In this document: positions 45,163 through 54,278 of the stretch, in pieces
Numbering within the stretch: position 1 is the stretch's first letter
Layout of the letters: each line of letters starts with the position of its first letter
NCBI RefSeq assembly: GCF_009604455.1
Contig: NZ_WEGL01000002.1
Span: 1,054,001 to 1,118,000, forward strand
Length of the DNA: 64,000 nt
Reading direction: 5' to 3'
Source of the DNA: Streptomyces sp. RB17
GTDB lineage: Bacteria > Actinomycetota > Actinomycetes > Streptomycetales > Streptomycetaceae
The notes under the pieces: generated by a model
Database searches by the model: none
What the model saw: only the letters and a program-made list of their open reading frames with translations
What the model was told of the DNA's origin: nothing
Translations under genes and position numbers: made by a program

Positions 45163-46089
45163 CTACCGCCCCGGATCCCCCGGTACCCGCTCCAGGGCGG
45201 AGGCCACGTCGGTGGTGCGGGCGATGTCCGTCAGCGCCCTCGCCATCATCGAACCCGGCTCCCGGGCGGCGATCACCAGGCCCACGGGCACGGCCGCGGC
45301 GGGCTCGACCAGCGGCACCGCCCGCATCCCGTGCGGGACACCGAACACATGGAGCCAGGCGTGCGGCACGATGGCCGCCCACTGGCCCGTCCTGACGTGG
45401 GCGAACAGCGCCGCCACGGAGTCGGTCTCCAGCCGGGGCGACGGCTGCGTCCCGGCCTGCGCGAAGAACTCGTCCAGGACCCGGCGGCCCTGCATCGCCG
45501 GGGTCAGCATGCACAGCGGCAGCCGTGCCGCCTCCGCCCAGGTGGCCGACGTACGCCGGGCCAGGCCGTCGGCCGCCGTGAGCAGCAGGACGTACCGCTC
45601 CCGGTACAGCGGAACCGTGTGGAAGCCGTCCGACACGTCCTCACGCAGATACGTCACCCCGGCGTCGAGCTCGAAGTTCTGCAGCTGCCGCAGGATGTCC
45701 ACCGACTGCATGTCCGCGATGACCTCGACCGTGACCAGCGGGTGCGCCGCGCAGAACGGGCCGGTCAGCTGGGCGACGGCGCCGGACGCGGTCGGCACCG
45801 TACCGATCCGCATCCTGCCGCTCAATCCGCTGCGCAGGACGTCGACCTCGTCCTTGAGGGCGTCGCGGTCGGCGAGGATGCGCTGCGCCCATACGACGAT
45901 GCGCTCGCCCTCCGGGGTGAGGCCCTCGTACTTGCGGCCGCGCCGCACCAGCGGCACGTCGAGTTCCTCCTCCAGCTTGCGCAGCGCCTCCGACAGAGCG
46001 GGCTGGGAGACGTAGCAGGCCTGGGCGGCACGGGCGAAATGCCGCTCCCGGGAGAGCGCGACGAGGTATTCCAGCTGACGAAAGAGCAC
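45163..46089 (-). CDS. LysR family transcriptional regulator
   Basis: 308 residues. Winged HTH at residues ~1-62 (LEYLVALSRERHFARAAQAC then YVSQPALSEALRKLEEELDV), and a two-lobe co-inducer domain (RIGTVPTASGAVAQLTGPF; WAAIVPHAWLHVFG). The GRKYEGLTPEGERIVVWAQRI linker helix is well conserved. Last gene of the moeA-fdhF-fdhD cluster by position, convergent with fdhD and divergent from the Dyp peroxidase. It may regulate either side; the intergenic 46090-46232 has no clear T-N11-A box that I can single out. Confidence 0.88.
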   Translation of the reverse strand: MLFRQLEYLVALSRERHFARAAQACYVSQPALSEALRKLEEELDVPLVRRGRKYEGLTPEGERIVVWAQRILADRDALKDEVDVLRSGLSGRMRIGTVPTASGAVAQLTGPFCAAHPLVTVEVIADMQSVDILRQLQNFELDAGVTYLREDVSDGFHTVPLYRERYVLLLTAADGLARRTSATWAEAARLPLCMLTPAMQGRRVLDEFFAQAGTQPSPRLETDSVAALFAHVRTGQWAAIVPHAWLHVFGVPHGMRAVPLVEPAAAVPVGLVIAAREPGSMMARALTDIARTTDVASALERVPGDPGR

Positions 46090-46232
46090 GGCACGGGTCT
46101 ACCCGACCGCTCCCCGTAAAGCCAATCCCGGCCCGCGTCCGACCTGCCGAGTGGGCACGGCCGCGCCATGCTGGAACGACTCGGCATCCAAGGACCTCAT
46201 GTCTCCGGGACCTCATCAGGAGGCGGACTCCC

Positions 46233-47171
46233 GTGATCGAACCGCAGCCCGTCATCGTCCCGCCGGCCAGAGCGGCGGTGTTCCTCGTCGTCACCATCGC
46301 GCCGGGCGGGGAGGACACGGCCCGAGGCCTCCTCGAGGACGTCTCGGCGCTGCGCCGCTCGGTGGCCTTCCGCGAGCCGGCCGAGGAACTCAGCTGTGTC
46401 GTCGGCATCGGATCGCACGCATGGGACCGGCTGTTCAGCGGCCCGCGCCCACGGCGGCTGCACCCCTTCACGGATCTGGTCGGCCCACGCCATCGAGCTC
46501 TCGGCACACCGGGCGATCTCCTTTTCCATGTCCGCTCCCACCGTATGGACCTCTGCTTCGAACTGGCCCGGCTGCTGTGCGAGCGACTCGGGGAAGAGGC
46601 CACCGTGGTCGACGAGGTGCACGGCTTCAAATTCTTCGACGAACGCGACCTGCTCGGTTTCGTGGACGGCAGCGAGAACCCTGAGGGAAACGTCGCGGCC
46701 GACGCCGTGTTCATCGGCGAGGAGGACGCGGAATTCGCGGGCGGCAGCTATGTGATCGTGCAGAAATACCTGCACGACATGACCGCCTGGAACGCCCTGT
46801 CGGTCGAGGAACAGAACCTGGTCATCGGGCGCACCAAACTGGCCAACATCGAACTCCCCGACGATGTGAAGCCCGCCGATTCCCATGTCGCACTCACCAC
46901 CATCACCGACGAGAACGGCGACGAACGCAAGATCGTGCGGGAGAACATGCCCTTCGGCACCATCGGCCAAGGGGATTTCGGCACCTACTTCATCGGATAT
47001 GCCCGTACCCCGGACGTGACGGAGGAGATGCTGAGAAACATGTTCCTCGGCCGGCATCCGGGTCACCACGACCGGATTCTCGATTTCTCGGTGCCGGTCA
47101 CGGGCTGCCTCTTCCATGTGCCCACCGTCACCTTTCTCGACGACCTGCCCGCCGCCCCGCCCGGCTCGTGA
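46233..47171 (+). CDS. Dyp-type heme peroxidase
   Basis: 312 residues. The GTG at 46233 follows AGGAGG (46218-46223). Two ferredoxin-like halves. The Dyp signature GFVDGSENP (about residues 145-153) carries the catalytic Asp, and the proximal heme His is in the later RTPDVTEEMLRNMFLGRHPG region or in SHVAL. No Tat or Sec signal, so it is cytoplasmic (class B-like length). It reduces peroxides using phenolic or metal donors. A 22-codon frame from the ATG at 46168 ends in TGA overlapping the peroxidase GTG (GTGA) and could be a coupling leader, unproven. Confidence 0.9.
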   Translation: MIEPQPVIVPPARAAVFLVVTIAPGGEDTARGLLEDVSALRRSVAFREPAEELSCVVGIGSHAWDRLFSGPRPRRLHPFTDLVGPRHRALGTPGDLLFHVRSHRMDLCFELARLLCERLGEEATVVDEVHGFKFFDERDLLGFVDGSENPEGNVAADAVFIGEEDAEFAGGSYVIVQKYLHDMTAWNALSVEEQNLVIGRTKLANIELPDDVKPADSHVALTTITDENGDERKIVRENMPFGTIGQGDFGTYFIGYARTPDVTEEMLRNMFLGRHPGHHDRILDFSVPVTGCLFHVPTVTFLDDLPAAPPGS

Positions 47172-47203
47172 CTCAGCGTTACGGGAGCAGTCACGTGTCC
47201 TCC

Positions 47204-47231
47204 GTTTGCGGCGCCGCGGACGGCGGGGTTC
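47204..47231 (+). promoter_or_regulatory. Possible stress-sigma promoter of the Clp gene
   Basis: GTTTGC (47204-47209) and GGGTTC (47226-47231), 16 bp apart, resemble the GTTT-N14-17-GGGTAT pattern of SigB-family promoters in Streptomyces. The Clp start is 65 bp further. No HAIR or CIRCE element was seen. Confidence 0.35.
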
Positions 47232-47296
47232 AGTGAATACGGACCCCGGAACAACCACCCCGCGGTGATCGACCTCCCGCGCGCCCAGGAGCTGTC

Positions 47297-49831
47297 ATGT
47301 CGATGTCGTTCGGTGCACCGTTCGGTTCGTCGGATCCCTTCAGCGAGTTGTTCAATCGCTTCTTCGGGATGTCGCCGGCGTCATCACCTCCCGCCGTGCA
47401 GCGGGTGCCCATCGGCCGGCTGCTGACGAAGTCGTCGCAGGAACTGCTCAACCTGGCCGCGCGGCGGTCGGTCGAGGACGGCACGTCCGACCTGGACACC
47501 GAACATCTGCTGTGGGCCGCCACCAAGGTGGAACCGTCCCGGAGACTGCTCTCCCAGCTGGACGTCGACCCCGACACGCTGGCGGCCGAGATCGCCAAGA
47601 TCCTGCCCCGGGAGTCGGGCGAGCCTTCCTCGCAGCCGGGCCTCACTCCCGCGGCCAAGCGCACCCTCACGGCAGCCTACGCACAGTCACAGGCGGCCGG
47701 TGTGTCGTACATCGGTCCCGAGCACATCCTCGGTGCCCTGCTCGGCGACACCGAAACGGGCGCCGCCAGGCTGGTGCGCGCCGAGGGCATGGACACGCGG
47801 AAACTGGCCGATCTCACCGAGCAGGCCGCTCGCGGCGACGGACTTCCCGCCGAACGGAAGAAGGCGCCGGCGACGACGCTGGACGAGTTCGGCCGGGATC
47901 TGACGGAGGAGGCGAAGGCGGGGAAGCTGGACCCCGTGGTGGGGCGTGCGGAGGAGATCGAGCAGACGGTCGAGATCCTCTCGCGGCGGTCGAAGAACAA
48001 TCCGGTGCTCATCGGTGAGCCGGGTGTGGGCAAGACCGCGATCGTGGAGGGCCTGGCGCAGCGGATCGTGGCCGGTGAGGTCCCCGACACCCTCAAGGAC
48101 AAGAGGGTCGTGGCCCTGGACCTGTCGGGGATGGTCGCGGGGGCGCAGTACCGGGGCCAGTTCGAGGAGCGGCTGAAGAAGGTCATCGAGGACGTCCAGG
48201 CCGCCAAGGGCCGGATCATCCTGTTCATCGACGAACTCCACACCGTCGTGGGCGCGGGGGCGACGGGGGAGGGGTCCATGGACGCGGGCAACATGCTCAA
48301 GCCCGCCCTCGCGCGCGGCGAACTCCACGTCGTGGGCGCGACGACGATCGACGAGTACCGCAAGTACGTGGAGAAGGACGCGGCGCTGGAGCGGCGGTTC
48401 CAGCCGGTGATGGTGCCCGAGCCGACGGTGGAGGAGACGGTGCAGATCCTGGAGGGTCTGCGGGACTCCTACGAGGCACACCATCAGGTCCGGTTCGGCG
48501 ACGGCGCGTTGGCGGCCGCGGCCGAACTCTCCGACCGCTACATCACCGACCGTTTCCTGCCCGACAAGGCGATCGACGTGATGGACCAGGCCGGTGCGCG
48601 GGTGCGGTTGCGCAGCGTCGGCCGGTCCACCGAGGTGATCAGCCGCGAGGACCGCATCGCCGAACTCCGCCGCGAACTCGACCAGGCCGTGTCGGTGGAG
48701 GACTTCGAGAAGGCGTCGGACCTGAAGCGGCAGATCGCCGAGGTGGAGGGCGAACTCGCCGGCATCGAGGAACGTCGCGAGGGCGTGGTGTCGGTGACGG
48801 CCGCCGACATCGCCGACGTGGTCTCACGTCGTACGGGGATCCCGGTCTCGCAGCTGACGGCGAGTGAGAAGGAGAAGCTGCTCAGGCTCGAGGAGGAGAT
48901 GCACGCCCGGATCGTCGGTCAGGACGAGGCCGTCACCGCCGTCTCCCAGGCGGTACGGCGCAACCGGGCGGGGATGGGCGATCCGAACCGGCCGGTCGGA
49001 TCCTTCCTCTTCCTCGGCCCCACAGGTGTCGGCAAGACCGAACTCGCCAAGACGCTGGCGGCGTTGCTGTTCGGGGACGAGGACCGGATGATCCGGTTCG
49101 ACATGAGCGAGTTCCAGGAGAAGCACACCGTCGCCCGGCTCGTGGGCGCCCCTCCCGGGTACGTGGGCTACGAGGAAGCGGGCCAGCTGACCGAGAAGGT
49201 GCGCCGCCGGCCCTACAGCGTGGTGCTGTTCGATGAGGTGGAGAAGGCCCACCCGGACGTCTTCAACACCCTGCTGCAGATCCTGGACGACGGCCGGCTC
49301 ACCGACGCCCAGGGCCGTACCGTCGACTTCCGGCACTGCGTGATCATCATGACGTCCAACATCGGCGCGCACCGGATCCTGGACCACAAGGGTGATGTGT
49401 CGGAGCTGAAGGACGAGTTGATGGGGGACCTGCGGACCAGGTTCCTGCCGGAGTTCCTCAACCGGATCGACGACATCATCATCTTCCACGGGCTGACCGA
49501 GGACGATCTCGGGAAGATCGTGGACCATCTGCTGGACCAGAGCAAACGCCGCGTGCACGCCCAGGGGATGACGCTGGAGGTGACCGAGGCGGCGAAGAAG
49601 CTGCTCATCGCCCACGGCCACCAGCCGGAGTTCGGTGCCCGCCCGCTGCGCCGTACGATCCAGGCGGAACTCGACAACCGGATCGCCACCCTGCTGCTCA
49701 GCGGCGAGTCCGAGCCCGGCGACACCATCGTGGCCGACGTCGAACACGACTCCCTGCACTGCAAGGTCCGCAAGGGCAGCGGCGCCGGTGCGGCTGCCGA
49801 GGCGGGCGGAGCCGCGTCGCCGGAGAAGTGA
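47297..49831 (+). CDS. Clp/Hsp100 ATPase, ClpC-like but without the ClpP-docking loop
   Basis: 844 residues. A short N-terminal tail precedes two Clp_N repeats (residues ~35-180). AAA-1 Walker A GEPGVGKT (from G240), Walker [11 protein letters not shown]; a short two-helix middle region of the UVR type ([20 protein letters not shown]); AAA-2 Walker A GPTGVGKT (from G574), [15 protein letters not shown], and [20 protein letters not shown], where ClpC/ClpA/ClpX place the LGF/IGF ClpP loop. None is present. Predicted to unfold or disaggregate proteins without delivering them to ClpP, with a ClpC-like middle region rather than the long ClpB coiled coil. AGGAG precedes the ATG. Confidence 0.9.
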   Translation: MSMSFGAPFGSSDPFSELFNRFFGMSPASSPPAVQRVPIGRLLTKSSQELLNLAARRSVEDGTSDLDTEHLLWAATKVEPSRRLLSQLDVDPDTLAAEIAKILPRESGEPSSQPGLTPAAKRTLTAAYAQSQAAGVSYIGPEHILGALLGDTETGAARLVRAEGMDTRKLADLTEQAARGDGLPAERKKAPATTLDEFGRDLTEEAKAGKLDPVVGRAEEIEQTVEILSRRSKNNPVLIGEPGVGKTAIVEGLAQRIVAGEVPDTLKDKRVVALDLSGMVAGAQYRGQFEERLKKVIEDVQAAKGRIILFIDELHTVVGAGATGEGSMDAGNMLKPALARGELHVVGATTIDEYRKYVEKDAALERRFQPVMVPEPTVEETVQILEGLRDSYEAHHQVRFGDGALAAAAELSDRYITDRFLPDKAIDVMDQAGARVRLRSVGRSTEVISREDRIAELRRELDQAVSVEDFEKASDLKRQIAEVEGELAGIEERREGVVSVTAADIADVVSRRTGIPVSQLTASEKEKLLRLEEEMHARIVGQDEAVTAVSQAVRRNRAGMGDPNRPVGSFLFLGPTGVGKTELAKTLAALLFGDEDRMIRFDMSEFQEKHTVARLVGAPPGYVGYEEAGQLTEKVRRRPYSVVLFDEVEKAHPDVFNTLLQILDDGRLTDAQGRTVDFRHCVIIMTSNIGAHRILDHKGDVSELKDELMGDLRTRFLPEFLNRIDDIIIFHGLTEDDLGKIVDHLLDQSKRRVHAQGMTLEVTEAAKKLLIAHGHQPEFGARPLRRTIQAELDNRIATLLLSGESEPGDTIVADVEHDSLHCKVRKGSGAGAAAEAGGAASPEK

Positions 49832-49861
49832 ATCACTCCAACCGCGAAGACGCCTGACCTC

Positions 49862-50344
49862 TCACCGTTCGTCCTGCTCGCTCTCCTCCCCGATCGACAC
49901 CACGACCACGCTCGAGGGGCCGTCCGGCGTGTCGAAGTGGACCGAGTCACCGGGGCGGTGGCCGAGCAGTGCGCGGCCGAGCGGGCTGTCGGAGGTGACC
50001 AGGTTCTGGTCCAGGGCCTCGGCGAGCTCGCCGATCTGGAGCGTCTCCACCGAGCCGTCCGGGAAGCGGACGGTGACCGTGCTGCCCACGCCGACCACGT
50101 CCGTGGGGGCGGGCCCGGCCACGTCCGCCTGGCGCAGCCGCTCGGTGATGTTCTCGATACGACGGTCCAGGCTGTCGAGCTGATTGGCGCGCTGCAGTTG
50201 TTCGGCCTGGTCCGCCTGGTCGCCCACGTCCGTACGGTCCCGCAGGCTTCCGGCGACGAGCCGGCGCTCGTCTCGAAGGTCGGCCAGCTCCTGCTCCAGC
50301 CCGCGGCGGGCAGGGGCACCGATCGGCTCCGGGTCACCGGTCAT
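49862..50344 (-). CDS. GreA/GreB family transcript cleavage factor-like protein
   Basis: 160 residues: N-terminal coiled coil (LEQELADLRDERRLVAGSLR, then DQADQAEQLQRANQLDSLDR) and a C-terminal FKBP-like GreA domain (GSTVTVRFPDGSVETLQIGE, SPLGRALLGHRPGD). The coil is shorter in the tip acidic pair region than classical GreA, so it may be an Rnk- or CarD-like modulator of RNA polymerase secondary-channel binding. Convergent with the Clp gene, 30 bp apart. Confidence 0.82.
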   Translation of the reverse strand: MTGDPEPIGAPARRGLEQELADLRDERRLVAGSLRDRTDVGDQADQAEQLQRANQLDSLDRRIENITERLRQADVAGPAPTDVVGVGSTVTVRFPDGSVETLQIGELAEALDQNLVTSDSPLGRALLGHRPGDSVHFDTPDGPSSVVVVSIGEESEQDER

Positions 50345-50537
50345 TTCCGGCTCCTCTGGTCCAGGGGAGAAAATTCATGAGTCAGACATTTTTCGCATCG
50401 TATCAACGAGAGTACGGCGTCGAGACGCCCCGCACTGGTGGTCGGGGCGGCGGCTGCGGTGGAGGTGTCCGGTAACCCGATATACGGTGTTTTCTGGTGT
50501 TCTTCGGCACCGGTTTCCCTCTCCCCAGGAGGTTTCC

Positions 50538-50615
50538 ATGTCCTCGAAGCGACGCCGGAAGAAGAAGTCGCGGCGCAACCATCGCGCCAATCACGGCAAA
50601 CGACCCCAGTCCTGA
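50538..50615 (+). CDS. Ribosomal protein bL37-like peptide
   Basis: 25 codons with a near-perfect ribosome site (AGGAGG, seven bases upstream). The product is a basic peptide, MSSKRRRKKKSRRNHRANHG then KRPQS. The Lys/Arg-rich head and ANHGKRP tail match the tiny actinobacterial large-subunit protein bL37, which lies near 23S rRNA helices. Isolated gene in an AT-richer pocket (50380-50540); GATATACGG at about 50480 could supply a -10. It is shorter than most gene callers accept. Confidence 0.65.
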   Translation: MSSKRRRKKKSRRNHRANHGKRPQS

Positions 50616-50693
50616 CGACCTGGACGGGAGCGGACGGACCCCGGGCGCCGGCACCACCTCGGGACCGGTGCCCGGCTGCGCCCCTGGATGCAG

Positions 50694-50745
50694 GGATGCC
50701 GGACTCACAGGCATGAGACGGATGCCAGACTCAGACGCATGAGAC
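50694..50745. repeat. Tandem 26-bp duplication
   Basis: Copies at 50694-50719 and 50720-50745 match at 23 of 26 positions; each contains GGATGCC and ends GCATGAGAC. It lies between the bL37 gene and the flavoprotein, 50 bp upstream of the latter's ATG. Confidence 0.8.
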
Positions 50746-50797
50746 CGATGACGCCGTCGCCCGCCCCCTCGGCCGCGATCACGTCCAGGCGCACCAC

Positions 50798-52225
50798 ATG
50801 ACCTCTGCCGTGGTGGTCGGAGGCGGGCCCAACGGACTCGCCGCCGCCGCCCTCCTCGCCAGGGCGGGCCTCCGCGTCACGCTCCTGGAAGCGGCCGACG
50901 AGGTCGGCGGAGGCACCCGCAGCCACGAGGCGATCCTGCCGGGACTCGTGCACGACCACTGCTCGGCCATCCATCCCATGGCCGTCCATTCCCCGGCGCT
51001 GCGCGCGCTGGGCCTCGAACGGCACGGGCTGCGCTGGCTGTTGCCCGACATCGACTGTGTGCACCCGCTGGACGACGGCAGTGCCGGGGTCCTGCTGCGC
51101 TCCGTGCCGGACACCGCCCGCATGCTCGGTCCGGACGGTGACCGGTACCGCACGCTCCTGGCCACCCCGGCACGTCACTGGGACGCCCTGGCACACGATG
51201 TGATGGGCCCCCTGCTGCGCATCCCCGCGCACCCGCTGCTGCTCACCCGCTTCGGCCTGCTGACCGCGCTGCCAGCCGCCCTCCTCGCCCGCCTCTTCAC
51301 CACTGCGCAGGCGCGGGCCCTGTGGGCCGGCGTCGCGGCACATGCCTTCCGCCCACTGTCGCACCCGTTCACCTCGGCCATCGGGCTCGGCATCCTCGCC
51401 GCGGGTCATGCCGCCGGCTGGGCCGTGGCCGAAGGCGGCACGCAGTCCATCGCCCGCAGCATGGAACGCGTGCTGCGCCTGCACGGAGGCACCGTCCACA
51501 CCGGCGTGCGGGTCACCGACCCCCGGCAGCTGCCGCCCGCCGACGTGACCCTCCTCGACCTCGACCCCGGCCAGGTCGTCGCCCTCTACGGCAACCGGCT
51601 CCCCGCCCGGGTGCGCGGCGCCTACCGGCGGTTCCGGCGAGCTCCCGCCGTCTTCAAGCTCGACCTGGCCGTCGAAGGCGGCGTGCCCTGGACGAACGAG
51701 CACGCGCGCCGGGCCGGCACCGTGCACCTCGGCGGCCCGCTCGCCGAGGTGGCCGAGGCTGAACGGGAGGCGGTGGCCGGTCGCATGCCGGAACGCCCCT
51801 TCGTGCTGGTCGGCCAGCAGTATCTGGCCGACCCGTCCCGTTCGGCGGGCGGCGTCCACCCCGTCTACACCTACGCCCATGTCCCGTACGGCTACGACGG
51901 GGACGCGACCGAAGCGGTACTCCGTCAGCTGGAGCGGTTCGCCCCCGGCGTCCGCGACCGCATCGTGGGGCGCCTGGTCACCCCGCCCGCCCGGTTCGCC
52001 GCCGTCAATCCCAACTTCGCCGGGGGCGACATCATCACCGGCGCCAGGACGACCGCTCAGCTCCTGCTGGGTCCCCGCCCGACCGCCGAGCCGTACTCGA
52101 CCGGCCTGCCGGGCGTGTTCCTGTGCTCGGCGGCGACCCCGCCCGGCCCCGGCGCGCACGGCATGTGCGGCGCCGGAGCCGCGTCGGCCGCGCTGCGCCA
52201 CCTGGGGGTCCGGGCCACCCGCTGA
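50798..52225 (+). CDS. Phytoene desaturase-like FAD oxidoreductase
   Basis: 475 residues. Rossmann FAD loop VVVGGGPNGLAAAALLARAG with EAADEVGGG (residues ~4-40), and a C-terminal FAD-contact PGVFLCSAATPPGPGAHGMC (about residues 438-458). Family: NAD(P)/FAD-dependent amine oxidase/phytoene desaturase-like proteins of actinobacteria. There is no phytoene synthase or other carotenoid gene near, so a carotenoid substrate is not implied. No signal peptide. The ribosome site is weak. Confidence 0.88.
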   Translation: MTSAVVVGGGPNGLAAAALLARAGLRVTLLEAADEVGGGTRSHEAILPGLVHDHCSAIHPMAVHSPALRALGLERHGLRWLLPDIDCVHPLDDGSAGVLLRSVPDTARMLGPDGDRYRTLLATPARHWDALAHDVMGPLLRIPAHPLLLTRFGLLTALPAALLARLFTTAQARALWAGVAAHAFRPLSHPFTSAIGLGILAAGHAAGWAVAEGGTQSIARSMERVLRLHGGTVHTGVRVTDPRQLPPADVTLLDLDPGQVVALYGNRLPARVRGAYRRFRRAPAVFKLDLAVEGGVPWTNEHARRAGTVHLGGPLAEVAEAEREAVAGRMPERPFVLVGQQYLADPSRSAGGVHPVYTYAHVPYGYDGDATEAVLRQLERFAPGVRDRIVGRLVTPPARFAAVNPNFAGGDIITGARTTAQLLLGPRPTAEPYSTGLPGVFLCSAATPPGPGAHGMCGAGAASAALRHLGVRATR

Positions 52226-52308
52226 CACCGACCCGCCTTCGGCGTGCCCCAGCGGCTATGGCGCCTTGGCGCCGGGTCCGGAGCCGACCAGCTGGAGTTG
52301 ACAGACCG

Positions 52309-52442
52309 TCAGGAGGCGAGGAGAGACAGCGCGTGCATCTCGTGGTGGGGAAGATCCGGCAGTCCGCACCGCTCACCGTTCGGGCCGGGGGCCACCGGTG
52401 CCCAGTTCGACCGTGCGGATCTGCTCGATGGTGCTGCCCATG
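52309..52442 (-). pseudogene. Truncated aldo/keto reductase downstream of MerR
   Basis: From the ATG at 52442 (overlapping the end of the MerR gene region by position) the frame reads MGSTIEQIRTVELGTGGPRP then ER-stop. TVELGTGGPxVGVQGLGCMG is the normal beginning of an AKR commonly paired with MerR regulators; here homology stops after GGPR. A short tail GLPDLPHHEMHALSLLAS-stop in another frame (to 52309) may be the end of a different gene. A deletion fused the two. Confidence 0.65.
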
Positions 52443-52449
52443 ATGGCGC

Positions 52450-52914
52450 TCAGGCCCTTTCCGACGCCCGGCGGGCGTCCGCATAGAAGTCGATCTTTGC
52501 GTCGAGCACGGTGAGGGTGTCGTGCAACTCGGCGATGCGCGTGAGGACTCCGCGCCGGGTGTGCTCCAGCATCCGCTGCCGTTCCTCGTAGGTCCGGGCT
52601 CCCTGGCGGACCAACTCGGCGTAGCGCACCATGTCGGCGACCGGCATCCCGGTCAGCCGCAGCTTGCTCACACACGCGAGCCACTCCAGATCCCGGTTGT
52701 CGAACCGCCGTTGGCCGGCGTGCGAGCGCTCCACCTGGGGCAGCAGGCCGATCTGCTCGTACCAGCGCAGCGTGTGCGGACGAAGCCCCGTGAGCGCCGC
52801 GACCTCGCGGATCGTGTAGCGGTCCTGGCCATCGGGCCGGGGCAGTTCCGGAACCGCGGGCGCACAGGCGTCCACGGACGAGGACTTCACAGGGGTGCTG
52901 TCGATCACCGTCAT
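52450..52914 (-). CDS. MerR family transcriptional regulator
   Basis: 154 residues; ATG 52914. The MerR HTH begins at residue ~32 (YTIREVAALTGLRPHTLRWY, EQIGLLPQVERSHAGQRRFD), followed by the long dimerisation helix (YEERQRMLEHTRRGVLTRIA). The first ~30 residues are an unusual Ser/Pro-rich extension. No C-terminal effector cysteines, so it is probably not a metal sensor. It is probably leaderless, since the -10 TAGCGT is only eight bases from the ATG. Its likely AKR target is truncated. Confidence 0.88.
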   Translation of the reverse strand: MTVIDSTPVKSSSVDACAPAVPELPRPDGQDRYTIREVAALTGLRPHTLRWYEQIGLLPQVERSHAGQRRFDNRDLEWLACVSKLRLTGMPVADMVRYAELVRQGARTYEERQRMLEHTRRGVLTRIAELHDTLTVLDAKIDFYADARRASERA

Positions 52915-52921
52915 GCAGGAC

Positions 52922-52952
52922 ACGCTAGGACGTTCAAGTGCGCTTGAAGCAA
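52922..52952 (-). promoter_or_regulatory. MerR-type promoter with a 19-bp spacer
   Basis: On the minus strand TTGCTT (52952-52947) and TAGCGT (52927-52922) are exactly 19 bp apart, the overlong spacer that MerR proteins correct by twisting DNA. A perfect dyad TTCAAG-TGCG-CTTGAA (52933-52948) fills the spacer. The promoter drives the MerR gene itself, so autoregulation is expected. Confidence 0.85.
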
Positions 52953-53021
52953 GTGCGTTCCGTGCGCCGCCTCTTCCGTCTCGGGCCCGCAACGAAGCGG
53001 TGCGGGCCTCAGGGCCGAAAG

Positions 53022-53636
53022 TCAGGGGTGGAGCTTCTGCCGTGCGGCGAGCATGGCGACGAACTTCTCGATGCGTGCCGCCCGGGTCTGCGGCCTCTTG
53101 GCGTCCTGGATGCGGTAGAGGATCGCGTACCGGTTGTGGCTGTCCAGCGTGGCGAAGAAGTCCCGCGCCTCCGGAACGGCCTCCAGGGCCGCCTGGAGGT
53201 CCTCGGGTACCGTCGCCGTGCGCTGACCCTCGTACGCCGCCTCCCAGCGGCCGTCCGACCTGGCCTGCTCCACTTCCCGCAGACCGGCCGGTCGCATCCG
53301 GCCCTGCGCCGTGAGCTCGGTGGCCTTCTCCCGGTTCACCTTCGACCACCTGCTGCCCGGCCGGCGCGGGGTGAAGCGCTGCAGCCAGTGCCGCTCGTCC
53401 AGCTTCTTCTTCTGCCCGTCGATCCAGCCGAAGCAGAGCGCCGACTCCAGCGCCCCCGCGTAGTCGACGCCGTCGAGCCCGGAGTCTTTCTTCGGGATCT
53501 TCAGCCAGACGCCCCGCACGTCGGCGTGGTGCTCCTCCAGCCACCTCTCCCACGAATCCTGCGTGGCGAAGGCCAGGACCGGATCGGCCCCGTTCTGTGC
53601 TCCACCCGTCCGCGCTGCACCCGGCATGCGCCACAT
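53022..53636 (-). CDS. YdeI/OmpD-associated family protein
   Basis: 204 residues from the ATG at 53636 (GGTGGG before it); ATG 53627 is an alternative. The conserved run VWLKIPKKDSGLDGVDYAGA, ESALCFGWIDGQKKKLDERH and QRFTPRRPGSRWSKVNREKA is typical of the YdeI family; the C-terminal half (RYAILYRIQDAKRPQTRAAR) is the basic OmpD-associated tail. YdeI is linked to resistance to cationic antimicrobials in enteric bacteria; here the role is unknown. Confidence 0.88.
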   Translation of the reverse strand: MWRMPGAARTGGAQNGADPVLAFATQDSWERWLEEHHADVRGVWLKIPKKDSGLDGVDYAGALESALCFGWIDGQKKKLDERHWLQRFTPRRPGSRWSKVNREKATELTAQGRMRPAGLREVEQARSDGRWEAAYEGQRTATVPEDLQAALEAVPEARDFFATLDSHNRYAILYRIQDAKRPQTRAARIEKFVAMLAARQKLHP

Positions 53637-53703
53637 CAAAACCCACCCCGGTGGCATGGTCAATCGGGAGGCACGATCCCGATGCCGACGCAGGCTTCCG
53701 GGT

Positions 53704-54096
53704 TCAGTCCGCCAGGTCCGTCCTGCCGAACAGGGCGGCGTAGCTCGACGGGAGTTGGCTGAACACCTGGTTCAGTTCCCCGCCGCTGACGCTGTCGGCG
53801 ACCGTGGTCAGGACCGCGCCGGCGTCCCACTGTGCCGTGCGCGGCCCGCCTCCGATCCGCTCGGCGACCCGGCGGTGGAACTCCTCGATCCCGAAGCGCT
53901 CCGGCCGGGACTGCTTCGCCCCGGAGAGAGCGGGACCCAGTGGCCCGGGCAGCTGGGAGGCGAGGTCGTCGATCTCCCCGGGACTGATCCGCTGCGCCAG
54001 CACACTCAGCACGGCCTCCGTGACCTGCGCCGCTTCGTCCTGGCCGGCGTACTCACCGCGCTCGCGCACACGGGCGAGGAACTCGTCGTACCTCAT
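53704..54096 (-). CDS. DUF2267 domain protein
   Basis: 130 residues from the ATG at 54096 (GGAGGTGA upstream). Two helical DUF2267 repeats: YDEFLARVRERGEYAGQDEA ... LSVLAQRISPGEIDDLASQL and FGIEEFHRRVAERIG ... VLTTVADSVSGGELNQVFSQLP. Soluble, no known catalytic residues. Members often sit near stress genes; the function is not established. Upstream is the BrkB gene (divergent). Confidence 0.85.
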   Translation of the reverse strand: MRYDEFLARVRERGEYAGQDEAAQVTEAVLSVLAQRISPGEIDDLASQLPGPLGPALSGAKQSRPERFGIEEFHRRVAERIGGGPRTAQWDAGAVLTTVADSVSGGELNQVFSQLPSSYAALFGRTDLAD

Positions 54097-54278
54097 CGTC
54101 ACCTCCACTTCCTGGGCTGTCTCACCATGTGCCGCGTCCACGGCACCCGAGCCGTCTCGAAGGCATCCGGCCCAGGCGTCGGACCTCTCGGTCCCAGTAC
54201 CCAGCCGGCCCGGGCACGCACGGCCTAATCCCACGGGCACGCCTGCTTGAGACCGCGAGCCCGGGTTACCCGACCTAT

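Noticed and set aside
46168..46236. A 22-codon leader gene before the Dyp peroxidase
   Set aside because: It overlaps the peroxidase start as GTGA, but its peptide shows no recognisable feature and no ribosome site, so it was not listed as a gene.
50798..52225. Carotenoid biosynthesis cluster
   Set aside because: Only one phytoene-desaturase-like flavoprotein is present; no synthase, cyclase or polyprenyl synthase gene is nearby.
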